From: Planobispora rosea
GTDB taxonomy: Bacteria; Actinomycetota; Actinomycetes; Streptosporangiales; Streptosporangiaceae
DNA: 64,000 nt
Reading direction: 5' to 3'
Assembly: GCF_014648175.1 (NCBI RefSeq)
Contig: NZ_BMQP01000044.1
Location: 1-64,000 of the forward strand
Shown one piece after another: positions 42,580 through 50,175 of this stretch. A program made the position numbers and the translations under genes. The stretch's first letter is position 1. Every line of letters starts with the position of its first letter. The notes beneath the pieces are model-generated. The model saw nothing but the letters and a program-made list of their open reading frames with translations. It had not been told where the DNA came from and did no database searches.

Positions 42580-44010
42580 CTACCAGACAGCCGGGCGGCG
42601 CGCGCCCCAGAAACCTCCCGCGGCCGTCTCAAGCTGCGCGGAGAGCGAGATCAGCGTGCCCTCGTCACCGAACCGTCCGGCCAGCATGACCCCGATCGGC
42701 AGCCCCTCCCCCGTCCAGTACAGCGGCAGGTTGACCGCGGGCTGGCCGCTGACGTTGTAGATGGCGGGGAAGGCGGCGAAGCGCTTCATCCGCTCGAAGG
42801 TCTCCTCCGGGTCCCCGCCCTCCTCGAACCAGCCCACCGGCCGCGGCGGGGCGGTGACGGTCGGGGTGAGCACCGCGTCGTACTCGTCCGTCACCATCAG
42901 GCCGAACCGGGTCGCGAGCTGGAGCGCCGACTGGGCCTGGAGGAAGTCCGGCGCCGGGGTGGCGTAGCCGCGCTCCCGCAGCCAGGCCGTCAGGGGGCGC
43001 AGCCGGTCCTGCTTGGTGAGGTCCACCGGGTGCATGCAGGCGAACGCGTACCAGAGCGTGACGAACTGCGGCACCAGGTCCGGCGAGAACGGCGGCGCGA
43101 TGTCGACGACCTCGTGGCCGAGGGCGGTCAGCTCCGCCGAGGCGTGCTCGTAGGCGGCGAGCACCTCGGGGTCCACCACCGCGCCGGGGACCAGCGGCTC
43201 GGCGTAGCGGGCGATCCGCAGGCGGCCCGGGTCCCGGGCCACGTAGGCGGTGAACGAGCCCAGCTCCGGCGGCGGCGCGTGGTAGAGGTCGCCGGGGTTG
43301 TTGTGCGCCATCACGTCCAGCAGCGCCGCGGCGTCGGCGACGGTCCTGGCGATCGGGCCGTTGGTGGACAGCCCGGCCAGGTCGGGGATGATCGGGGCGA
43401 AGCTGATCCGGCCCCGGGTGGGCTTGATGCCGTACAGCCCGCAGACGGAGGAGGGGATCCGGATCGAGCCCGCGCCGTCGCTGCCCTGGGCGGCCGGCGC
43501 CAGGCCCGCCGCGACCGCGGCGGCGGCCCCGCCGCTCGATCCGCCGGCCGAGCGGGACAGGTCCCACGGCGTGCGGGTGGGCGGCGAGACGGAGGTCTCG
43601 GTGTAGCAGGGCATCCCGAACTCGGGCGTGGCCGTCTTGCCGAGCATGACCGTCCCGGCCTCCCTGAGCCGCTCGACCACGCTGTCGTCCACCGGGGCGA
43701 CGAAGTCGTCATAGGTCGCCGAGCCGAAATGGATCGGGACGTCCTTGACGAGGTTGAGGTCCTTGATGGGGACCGGCACCCCGAGGAGCGGCGAGGCGTT
43801 CTCCCCGGCCTCTCCGGCGAGGACCCTCGCCTCGGCCTTGTGCGCCTGTTCCAGCGCCAGCTCGGGGGTCACGGTCACGTAGGCGCCGACATCGGGGTCC
43901 AGCCGCGCGATGCGGTCGAGGTAGTGCTCGGTGATCTCGACCGGCGAGATCTCCCTGCGGCGTACGGCCGCCGCCTGCTCCAGAGCGGTGAGATCATGAA
44001 TATCTGCCAC
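42580..44010 (-). CDS. Amidase signature-family amidase
   Basis: A 476-residue hydrolase. The Ser-cisSer-Lys triad is clear: Lys83 (VPIKDLNL), Ser159 (AGGSSGGAAAA) and nucleophile Ser182 (DGAGSIRIPSS). Spacing fits the family. It is not GatA-like in context, since gatB and gatC are absent, so it is probably a stand-alone amide hydrolase of unknown substrate. TAGCGT (44018-44023) ends seven bases before the GTG, giving a leaderless start. An AT-rich inverted repeat at 44038-44066 covers the -20 to -56 region and may be an operator. Confidence 0.92.
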   Translation of the reverse strand: MADIHDLTALEQAAAVRRREISPVEITEHYLDRIARLDPDVGAYVTVTPELALEQAHKAEARVLAGEAGENASPLLGVPVPIKDLNLVKDVPIHFGSATYDDFVAPVDDSVVERLREAGTVMLGKTATPEFGMPCYTETSVSPPTRTPWDLSRSAGGSSGGAAAAVAAGLAPAAQGSDGAGSIRIPSSVCGLYGIKPTRGRISFAPIIPDLAGLSTNGPIARTVADAAALLDVMAHNNPGDLYHAPPPELGSFTAYVARDPGRLRIARYAEPLVPGAVVDPEVLAAYEHASAELTALGHEVVDIAPPFSPDLVPQFVTLWYAFACMHPVDLTKQDRLRPLTAWLRERGYATPAPDFLQAQSALQLATRFGLMVTDEYDAVLTPTVTAPPRPVGWFEEGGDPEETFERMKRFAAFPAIYNVSGQPAVNLPLYWTGEGLPIGVMLAGRFGDEGTLISLSAQLETAAGGFWGARRPAVW

Positions 44011-44037
44011 GCCCCGCACGCTAGGCGGAAACCGGAA

Positions 44038-44066
44038 GGTTATCTAGAGAGATATGTATAGATACC
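44038..44066. promoter_or_regulatory. AT-rich inverted repeat upstream of the amidase gene
   Basis: GGTTATCTA (44038-44046) faces TATAGATACC (44057-44066), an inverted repeat with one inserted base, in strikingly AT-rich sequence. It covers the -35 region of the inferred leaderless amidase promoter and lies about 85 bases from the NERD gene's -10 box. A repressor site is likely; the regulator is unknown. Confidence 0.5.
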
Positions 44067-44162
44067 CGCCATCGCGTACCGCCATGCGGGTGATGGCAGT
44101 CACAAAAGTGTGAGTTGCGGAGTACTAGGCACCCCGTTTGAAGGTCAGCTACCGTGAGTTAC

Positions 44163-45044
44163 GTGGATTCCGGTCAGGTGCCAGAAGACGGTAACATTAC
44201 GTCACCGATTTGGGCCGGCGAGGGCCCGACCGCCAAGAGGCCGAAGGCTCGTCCGGCAGAGCCTTCGTCTACGTACGCGCCCGTCGAACGCGTCTCCCTG
44301 CTGAGTCTGCTCAGCCACCCCCGCTACCGCCCGCTGGTGCGCCGCGCGGCGATCGCGATCGTCGCGGGCGTCGTCGTGGGGTTCCTGCTGATCAGCTGGC
44401 GCATGGGCCTCACCGCCGCCGTCGTGGCCGCGATCGCCGACACCGTGGTGCGCGCCCGGTCGAACTCGACGGTTCCCGCCTGGCGCCGCGCCTCGGTCGC
44501 CGAGCGTCGCACGGAGGCCCAGCTGAAGAGCCTGGAGCGCCGGGGCTACCGCACCCTGCACGCGCGCGCGATCCCGGACAGCGACGCCCAGATCGACCAC
44601 CTGGTCGTCGGGCCCACGGGGGTCTACGCCGTCGACTCCGAGAAGTGGGACAAGCGGCTCCCGGTCCGCGCCCAGTCGCACCGCAAGCTGTTCCTGGGCC
44701 CGTTCTCCCAGAAGGCCCGCCTCGACGAGGCCCGCTGGGAGGCCAGGCGGGCCGCCGAACTGATCGGCGCGGAGCTCGGCCGGGAGATCATCATCATCCC
44801 GTCGCTGGCGATCTACGGCCCGGCCATCCCGTGGAAGGTGCTCAACGTCCGCGAGGTCGACGTCTTCGACGGCGGCCACGTCCGCAAGTGGATCACCAAG
44901 CGGGAGCGGTCGCTGACCGACGCGGAGATCACCGGGATCTACGAGGCAGCCAAGCGGGTGCTCCCGCCGCGCTACCCGGAGTCCCCGGACCAGAGCCCGC
45001 CGTCCCGCCCGGCCAGGGCCGAACAGGTCACCTCCGAACGCTGA
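44163..45044 (+). CDS. Membrane protein with nuclease-related (NERD) domain
   Basis: A 293-residue protein. A disordered N-terminus leads to one or two transmembrane segments (about 60-95: AAIAIVAGVVVGFLLISW and GLTAAVVAAIADTVV). The NERD domain (about 115-225) has DSDAQIDHLVVGPTGVYAVD followed by SEKWDK, matching the restriction-endonuclease-like pattern of acidic residues plus lysine. Such proteins may act on DNA or RNA at the membrane; activity is unproven. TACCGT (44150-44155) ends seven bases before this GTG, favouring it over a GTG three codons earlier. Confidence 0.8.
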   Translation: MDSGQVPEDGNITSPIWAGEGPTAKRPKARPAEPSSTYAPVERVSLLSLLSHPRYRPLVRRAAIAIVAGVVVGFLLISWRMGLTAAVVAAIADTVVRARSNSTVPAWRRASVAERRTEAQLKSLERRGYRTLHARAIPDSDAQIDHLVVGPTGVYAVDSEKWDKRLPVRAQSHRKLFLGPFSQKARLDEARWEARRAAELIGAELGREIIIIPSLAIYGPAIPWKVLNVREVDVFDGGHVRKWITKRERSLTDAEITGIYEAAKRVLPPRYPESPDQSPPSRPARAEQVTSER

Positions 45045-45124
45045 CCCGTCCTCCGGAGGCTCCCTGAGGACCCGCCCCCCATCGTCCACCCACGCCCGGC
45101 GGCCCGGCCGCCGGGCGTTCTCGC

Positions 45125-45176
45125 TCCATCCCGGCGCTTCCATCCCGGCGCTTCCATTCCGGCGCTTCCATTCCGG
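45125..45176. repeat. 14-base tandem repeat, three full copies and one partial
   Basis: Units TCCATCCCGGCGCT (twice), TCCATTCCGGCGCT, then partial TCCATTCCGG lie in the gap between the NERD gene and ilvD. No coding role is seen. Confidence 0.9.
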
Positions 45177-45296
45177 TTCGTGGCGGCGTTCCCCGTGCTC
45201 CTCGGCCCAGGCGTCCGTCAAGTGGACCTGGGGTCTCATCAGGCGGGCGATGGCCGTACCATTTGAAGACTCAGCGTCGATGATGGGAGAAGCGTC

Positions 45297-47135
45297 ATGC
45301 CCGCCCTCAGGTCTCGTACGGTCACTCACGGCAGGAACATGGCCGGAGCCCGGGCCCTGCTCCGGGCGACGGGCGTAGCCGGCAGCGACTTCGGCAAACC
45401 GATCATCGCGGTGGCCAACAGCTTCACCCAGTTCGTCCCCGGACACGTCCACCTGCGCGAGGTCGGCGACGTCGTCGCGGGGGCGATCCGCGAGGCGGGC
45501 GCGATCCCGCGCGAGTTCAACACGATCGCGGTGGACGACGGCATCGCGATGGGCCACGGCGGCATGCTCTACTCCCTGCCGAGCCGCGAGCTGATCGCCG
45601 ACGCGGTCGAGTACATGGTGAACGCCCACTGCGCCGACGCGATGATCTGCGTCTCCAACTGCGACAAGATCACCCCGGGCATGCTGCTGGCCGCCTTCCG
45701 GCTCAACATCCCCACGGTCTTCGTCTCCGGCGGGCCGATGGAGGCCGGCAAGACGCCCGGCAAGAAGCTCGACCTGATCGACCCGATGATCGCCTCCGCC
45801 GACGACAGCGTCTCCGACGAGGATCTGCTGGCGATGGAGGAGAACGCCTGCCCGACCTGCGGCTCGTGCAGCGGCATGTTCACCGCCAACTCGATGAACT
45901 GCCTGGCCGAGGCCATCGGCCTGGCGCTGCCCGGCAACGGCACGATCCTGGCCACCCACAAGGCCCGCAAGAAGCTGTTCCAGGACGCCGGGCGGCAGCT
46001 GGTGGAGATCACCCGCCGCTACTACGAGCAGGACGACGAGAGCGTGCTGCCGCGCAACATCGCCACCAAGGAGGCGTTCGAGAACGCCATGGCCCTGGAC
46101 GTGGCGATGGGCGGCTCGACCAACACGATCCTGCACATCCTGGCCGCGGCCCGCGAGGCGCAGGTCGACTTCGGCCTCAAGGAGATCAACGAGATCTCGC
46201 TGCGGGTGCCGTGCCTGAGCAAGGTCGCCCCGGCCACCGACAAGTACCACGTCGAGGACGTCCACCGGGCCGGCGGCATCCCCGCCATCCTCGGCGAGCT
46301 CGACCGGGGCGGCCTGCTCCACCGGGACGTGAACACCGTCAGCGGCGGCACGCTGGGCGACTACCTGGACGCCTGGGACGTGCGCTCGCCGAAGGCGCTG
46401 CCCGAGGCGGTGGAGCTGTGGCACGCCGCCCCCGGCAACGTCCGCACCGTCAAGCCCTACTCCCAGGACGCCCGCTGGGACTCCCTCGACCTCGACCGCG
46501 AGGGCGGCTGCATCCGCGACATGGAGCACGCCTACACCCGTGACGGCGGCCTGGCCGTGCTCTACGGGAACATCGCCGTGGAGGGGTGCATCGTCAAGAC
46601 CGCCGGGGTGGACGAGTCGATCTGGCGGTTCTCCGGGCCCGCCGTGGTCTTCGAGTCCCAGGAGGACGCCGTCGAGGGCATCCTGAACAACCGGGTCAAG
46701 GAGGGCGACGTCGTCGTCATCCGCTACGAGGGGCCCAAGGGCGGGCCGGGCATGCAGGAGATGCTCTACCCGACCTCGTTCCTGAAGGGCAAGGGCCTGG
46801 GCAAGGCCTGCGCCCTGATCACCGACGGTCGCTTCTCCGGCGGCACGAGCGGCCTGTCCATCGGCCACGCCTCCCCGGAGGCGGCCGAGGGCGGCACCAT
46901 CGCCCTGGTCGAGGACGGCGACATCATCGAGATCGACATCCCGGGCCGCTCGATCGAGCTGAAGGTGGCGGATCCCGAGCTGGCCGCCCGCCGCGAGAGG
47001 CTCCTGGCCGACCTGGGCGGCTACCGCCCGCGCGACCGCAACCGCCCGGTGAGCGCCGCCCTGCAGGCCTACGCCGCCCTGACCACCTCCGCCTCCACGG
47101 GCGCCTCCCGCGACCTGTCCCAGCTCTCCCGCTGA
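45297..47135 (+). CDS. ilvD: Dihydroxy-acid dehydratase
   Basis: A 612-residue iron-sulfur enzyme of branched-chain amino acid synthesis, converting 2,3-dihydroxy-acids to 2-oxo acids. Cluster-binding regions are CVSNCDKITPGM and ACPTCGSCSGMFTANSMNC; the late motif ALITDGRFSGGTSGLSIGH is intact. The ATG has GGGAGA 7 bases upstream. TACCAT near 45257 could be the -10 box. It stands alone, not with ilvBHC. Two hairpins follow. Confidence 0.97.
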   Translation: MPALRSRTVTHGRNMAGARALLRATGVAGSDFGKPIIAVANSFTQFVPGHVHLREVGDVVAGAIREAGAIPREFNTIAVDDGIAMGHGGMLYSLPSRELIADAVEYMVNAHCADAMICVSNCDKITPGMLLAAFRLNIPTVFVSGGPMEAGKTPGKKLDLIDPMIASADDSVSDEDLLAMEENACPTCGSCSGMFTANSMNCLAEAIGLALPGNGTILATHKARKKLFQDAGRQLVEITRRYYEQDDESVLPRNIATKEAFENAMALDVAMGGSTNTILHILAAAREAQVDFGLKEINEISLRVPCLSKVAPATDKYHVEDVHRAGGIPAILGELDRGGLLHRDVNTVSGGTLGDYLDAWDVRSPKALPEAVELWHAAPGNVRTVKPYSQDARWDSLDLDREGGCIRDMEHAYTRDGGLAVLYGNIAVEGCIVKTAGVDESIWRFSGPAVVFESQEDAVEGILNNRVKEGDVVVIRYEGPKGGPGMQEMLYPTSFLKGKGLGKACALITDGRFSGGTSGLSIGHASPEAAEGGTIALVEDGDIIEIDIPGRSIELKVADPELAARRERLLADLGGYRPRDRNRPVSAALQAYAALTTSASTGASRDLSQLSR

Positions 47136-47140
47136 GGCCT

Positions 47141-47170
47141 CCGTCGCGGGATCCCCGGCGGGGTCCCGCG
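47141..47170. terminator. Terminator of ilvD
   Basis: GTCGCGGGATCCCC pairs with GGGGTCCCGCGAC over 13 bp with one bulged base and a GGC loop, five bases after the stop. A second hairpin lies at 47192-47222. Confidence 0.85.
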
Positions 47171-47191
47171 ACAAGGTCCCGGCCACACCAC

Positions 47192-47222
47192 CCCACCCGT
47201 GCCGCGGCATCCCCGGCACGGG
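47192..47222. terminator. Second hairpin after ilvD
   Basis: An 11-bp stem CACCCGTGCCG/CGGCACGGGTG with a nine-base loop, 20 bases after the first terminator. Confidence 0.6.
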
Positions 47223-47401
47223 TGACCACCTCCCCGCCACCGCATGCCCTTCTCCGACGGCACCGGTACGGCGAGGGGCGGGGCGGGTGTTGCCGGCGCC
47301 GCCGTACGGCGGACAGCCCGGCATGTCGCCTGAGGGCCACAGTGTTGAGAATCCGGCATCTCTGTTCGAAAAATGTCAGTGCCGGAACCTATTCTTGAAG
47401 C

Positions 47402-47887
47402 ATGGCAAACGTCGTGAAGTCCCCCGCCAGCCCCCTGACGACCGCCGAGATCGCCGCCCTCGCCCTCTCCCTCGCCCACCTGGGATCGGGTCCCCAGGCC
47501 GACGCCGCCCGGCATGGTCTCCGCCATGCCTTCGAGCACCTGGAGCTCGGAGACGATGTCGTGGCCACCACCCTGGCCACCCTGACCGCCCCGCTGTCCG
47601 CCCCCGTCGCCGACCGGGCCAGGACCATCGCGAGCGCCATCACCTCCCGGCTCGTGATCCGCCTGCACTACCGGGACGCCACCGGCCGGGTCAGCGTCCG
47701 CGACGTCGACCCGGTGACCTGCATGGTCCACCGCGAACACTGGTATCTCGTGGGAATGTGCCGTATGCGCGGCGCGATCCGCGCCTTCCGGTTCGACCGG
47801 ATCATCGCCACCGAACCCACGTTCGTCCCCGCCCGCCCGCACCGGCCCGAGGGCTTCCTGCCCTTCCAGGGCAAGCGCGCCGCATGA
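47402..47887 (+). CDS. Orphan WYL-domain protein without helix-turn-helix
   Basis: A 161-residue protein. The C-terminal part is the WYL ligand-sensing core: SRLVIRLHYRDATGRVSVRD, then VHREHWYLVGMCRMRGAIRAFRFDRI. Full WYL regulators (about 320 residues) begin with a winged helix; here the N-terminal 75 residues form only helices without that motif. It may sense a nucleotide or nucleic acid and work with a separate DNA-binding partner, or be a regulator remnant. TATTCT (47390-47395) ends six bases before the ATG (leaderless), and codon use is normal, so it looks expressed. Confidence 0.85.
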   Translation: MANVVKSPASPLTTAEIAALALSLAHLGSGPQADAARHGLRHAFEHLELGDDVVATTLATLTAPLSAPVADRARTIASAITSRLVIRLHYRDATGRVSVRDVDPVTCMVHREHWYLVGMCRMRGAIRAFRFDRIIATEPTFVPARPHRPEGFLPFQGKRAA

Positions 47888-47965
47888 CACGTCAGCAGGC
47901 ATAACACGTCAGCAGGGACCGGCGGCCGGGATCTCCCCCGGTCGCCGGGAACCTCACACCGTCAT

Positions 47966-47994
47966 CGGTGACCCCGGGCCCACCGGGGTCACCG
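47966..47994. terminator. Bidirectional terminator between the WYL gene and fmdB
   Basis: A perfect 12-bp stem CGGTGACCCCGG/CCGGGGTCACCG with a GCCCA loop lies between two convergent genes. Confidence 0.85.
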
Positions 47995-48005
47995 CCCGCG
48001 GCGGG

Positions 48006-48215
48006 TCAGCCGCAGCAGCCGCCACCGCAGCAGCCACCGCCACCGCCCGACGGACGGGGAGCGCCGGCGGCCCCCGTCACGGCGATCGTGGACAGCAGCC
48101 GGACGGTGTCGTCGTGTCCCGCGGGGCAGGCCGCGGGCTCGTCGGACTGCGCCATCGGGCGCGACAGCTCGAAGGTGGAACCGCAGGCGCGGCAGCGGAA
48201 GTCATAACGCGGCAT
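48006..48215 (-). CDS. FmdB-family zinc-ribbon protein
   Basis: A 69-residue protein. It starts MPRYDFRCRACGSTFELSRP with the CxxC of a zinc ribbon, and a second cysteine is at AACPAGHDD. The tail is GGGGGCCGGGCCG, with two CC pairs. FmdB-type proteins are small predicted regulators, often next to formamidase genes; no such gene is here. TAATCT (48222-48227) ends six bases before the ATG, so it is probably leaderless. Confidence 0.88.
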   Translation of the reverse strand: MPRYDFRCRACGSTFELSRPMAQSDEPAACPAGHDDTVRLLSTIAVTGAAGAPRPSGGGGGCCGGGCCG

Positions 48216-48304
48216 ACCACCAGATTACCCAGACGGGCACTGCGGAATGACCTCCGGACGTACGGCCGGGACCCATGCGACAGGCCGGGACATCGCCGCC
48301 GGGC

Positions 48305-48337
48305 CCCCGCCGGGACCCCAGCGGGGTCCCGGCGGGG
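48305..48337. terminator. Terminator after the GNAT gene
   Basis: A perfect 15-bp stem (48305-48319 with 48323-48337) and an AGC loop, two bases beyond the stop of the minus-strand acetyltransferase. Confidence 0.88.
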
Positions 48338-48339
48338 CC

Positions 48340-49161
48340 TCAGGCGAAGGCGATGAAGACGTAGTCGGCGACCGGGCGGTAACCGATCGCCTGGTAGATC
48401 GAGTTGGAGACGGGGTTGGACAGGTCGGTGAAGAGCACGACCTCGGCCGCTCCCTCCTCCAGCGCCCTGCGGGTCGCGGCGCGCGTGACCGCCTCGCCGT
48501 ACCCCCTCCCGCGGAACTCCGGCGGCGTGTAGACCGGGCCGATCCGCGACATGGCGGCGATCGGCGCGGAGAGGGCCGCGAACGCGACCGGACGGCCGCC
48601 GTCCTCCCACAGGACCAGTTCCTCGCGGCCGATCCGGCTGGAGACGAGCGGGGCCGGGTCTGCCACGGCGTCGTTCATCGCCTCGGCGTGGAAGTCCACG
48701 AACCATTTCGCGATCAGGTCCCGGTCGGCGGCGGTCGCCGTACGGGGCGCACCGGCCGGGGAGCGCCGGGCCGGGGTCGGAGAGTCGAGCCGGTAGAGGC
48801 GCTCGGCCACGCGCTCACGCACCGGCCGCCACCACGCCGCGGCGAACGCCTCGGCCTGCGCCAGCGGTCCCTGGACTCCGGGGACCGCCCGCTCGCTCTC
48901 GATCAGCGCGGTGGCCAGGTCCGTCAGGGTCTCCGCGGGCAGGTCGGGCAGGAGCAGCCCGCGCGGCGGCGTCTGGAGCACCGCGGCGACCGTCCCGCCG
49001 TCCCGTTCCAGCCAGCCCAGCAGCAGATCGTCGGTGTACACGCCGGAGCGGATCGCGCGCACGACGGTCAGCGGGACGGTGTTGCGGACGGGGTCGCGAA
49101 GCAGCCACGGCTCCGCCGCCCCGGCGAACACCTCGACGTCCGAGGTGAAGGTCCATGCCAT
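48340..49161 (-). CDS. GNAT-family N-acetyltransferase
   Basis: A 273-residue acetyltransferase. The catalytic GNAT fold is in the C-terminal half: RIGPVYTPPEFRGRGYGEAV is the acetyl-CoA loop, followed by LFTDLSNPVSNSIYQAIGYR. The N-terminal half is a divergent GNAT-like domain. It is probably a small-molecule or protein N-acetyltransferase; the substrate is unknown. CACAAT (49169-49174) ends seven bases before the ATG, a weaker version of the leaderless pattern. Confidence 0.88.
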   Translation of the reverse strand: MAWTFTSDVEVFAGAAEPWLLRDPVRNTVPLTVVRAIRSGVYTDDLLLGWLERDGGTVAAVLQTPPRGLLLPDLPAETLTDLATALIESERAVPGVQGPLAQAEAFAAAWWRPVRERVAERLYRLDSPTPARRSPAGAPRTATAADRDLIAKWFVDFHAEAMNDAVADPAPLVSSRIGREELVLWEDGGRPVAFAALSAPIAAMSRIGPVYTPPEFRGRGYGEAVTRAATRRALEEGAAEVVLFTDLSNPVSNSIYQAIGYRPVADYVFIAFA

Positions 49162-49278
49162 GCACCCGATTGTGCCGACACGGGCCGTACCGGGGCGAGC
49201 GGATATCAGCCGTGTCCGTCAGACGGCGCCCACACCCGTGACACACCCGTCAGGCGGCGGCCCGCCGCGGCGCACCCG

Positions 49279-49791
49279 TCAGGCGGCGTTCTCCGCCAGG
49301 TAGGGCGCCCACTGGGGGTCGCCCGCGACCTGCGCGCCGATCAGCCGCCAGTGCACGCCCCGCGGCACCACCGGCACCACGCTCAGCGTCCAGCCCAGCT
49401 CCTCCAGGAGCCGGTCGGCCTTGCGGTGGTTGCACGTGGTGCACGAGGCCACGCAGTTCTCCCACGTGTGGGTCCCGCCGCGGGAGCGGGGGATCACGTG
49501 GTCGATGGTCTCGGCCTTCTGCCCGCAGTAGGCGCACCGGTAGTCGTCCCGGCGCATCAGGGCGGTCCGGGTCAGCGGGATCCGCGACCGGTAGGGGATG
49601 CGGACGTAGCGGCGGAGCCGGATCACCGACGGCGCGTCGAGCGTGCGGCTCGCCGAACGGAGCACGGCGCCCCGCCCGTCACGGTGGACGACGTCCGCCT
49701 TCTCCCTGAGCACCAGCACGACGGCGCGGTGCAGGGAGAGGGTGGTCAGGGGCTCGTATGTGGCGTTGAGTAGGAGGACTTGACGCATCAT
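49279..49791 (-). CDS. HNH endonuclease-family protein
   Basis: A 170-residue protein common in actinobacteria. The HNH core is CAYCGQKAETIDHVIPRSRG followed by WENCVASCTTCNHRKAD, with two CxxC zinc pairs and the DH catalytic motif. The N-terminus (VLLLNATYEPLTTLSLHRAV) is typical of this subgroup. It is usually a housekeeping-like gene of unknown role, not a clear restriction enzyme. Two ATG codons are adjacent at the start; the first overlaps the stop of a short upstream ORF (ATGA), indicating coupled translation. Confidence 0.9.
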   Translation of the reverse strand: MMRQVLLLNATYEPLTTLSLHRAVVLVLREKADVVHRDGRGAVLRSASRTLDAPSVIRLRRYVRIPYRSRIPLTRTALMRRDDYRCAYCGQKAETIDHVIPRSRGGTHTWENCVASCTTCNHRKADRLLEELGWTLSVVPVVPRGVHWRLIGAQVAGDPQWAPYLAENAA

Positions 49792-49886
49792 CGAGCCTTT
49801 CCCGGCACGTGGCGCGTCTGGGTCGGGGGCACGATCTCGCGTGCCCCGGATGGTGGCCCTTCTTGGGGCCCGGGCGCTTCCGTCAC
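49788..49886 (-). CDS. Possible 32-residue leader ORF coupled to the HNH gene
   Basis: A GTG start preceded by GGCGGAGG at five-base spacing opens a 32-codon frame beginning VTEAPGPQEGPPSG and ending PGKAR. Its TGA overlaps the HNH start codon as ATGA. The strong Shine-Dalgarno and exact overlap suggest it is translated and feeds ribosomes to the HNH gene, which lacks its own good site. No domain is recognisable. It could also be simply the visible end of a longer leader. Confidence 0.45.
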   Translation of the reverse strand: MTEAPGPQEGPPSGAREIVPPTQTRHVPGKAR

Positions 49887-50175
49887 GATGACCTCCGCCG
49901 GACGGCCCAGCGGATGGTCACCACGGCACCGTCCTCCACCAAGTTTGGCTTCTCCGTCGCCTTACCCGCCACCCATAAATGACGGGAGTGGCTCGTGGTG
50001 CTTTTATGCCCGCATTACCTGTTCTTCACTCCTCCCGAAAGGAGGCCGCCGGCGGAGGACGGTGACGGCCGGATCAGGCCCGCCACGTGCGGGCGGCGAT
50101 CGGTCCCCGAGCCCGTACGGCACAGCCGCGCCCGGCCGTGCCGCACAGCACCCCGGACGCCGTAGGGTTCCAGCC
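49887..50175. other. Intergenic region between divergent HNH and S9 genes
   Basis: About 290 bases with an AT-richer middle (49970-50035) that probably holds the HNH promoter. A CCTCCCGAAAGGAGG hairpin is near 50031-50045. The promoter for the S9 gene is at the right edge (TAGGGT 50163-50168). No other gene is seen. Confidence 0.4.

Noticed and set aside
42580..44010. GatA subunit of the tRNA amidotransferase
   Set aside because: gatB and gatC are not adjacent and the start region resembles general amidases.
49887..50175. Small RNA or riboswitch before the S9 gene
   Set aside because: The S9 promoter box lies seven bases before the ATG, leaving no leader RNA.
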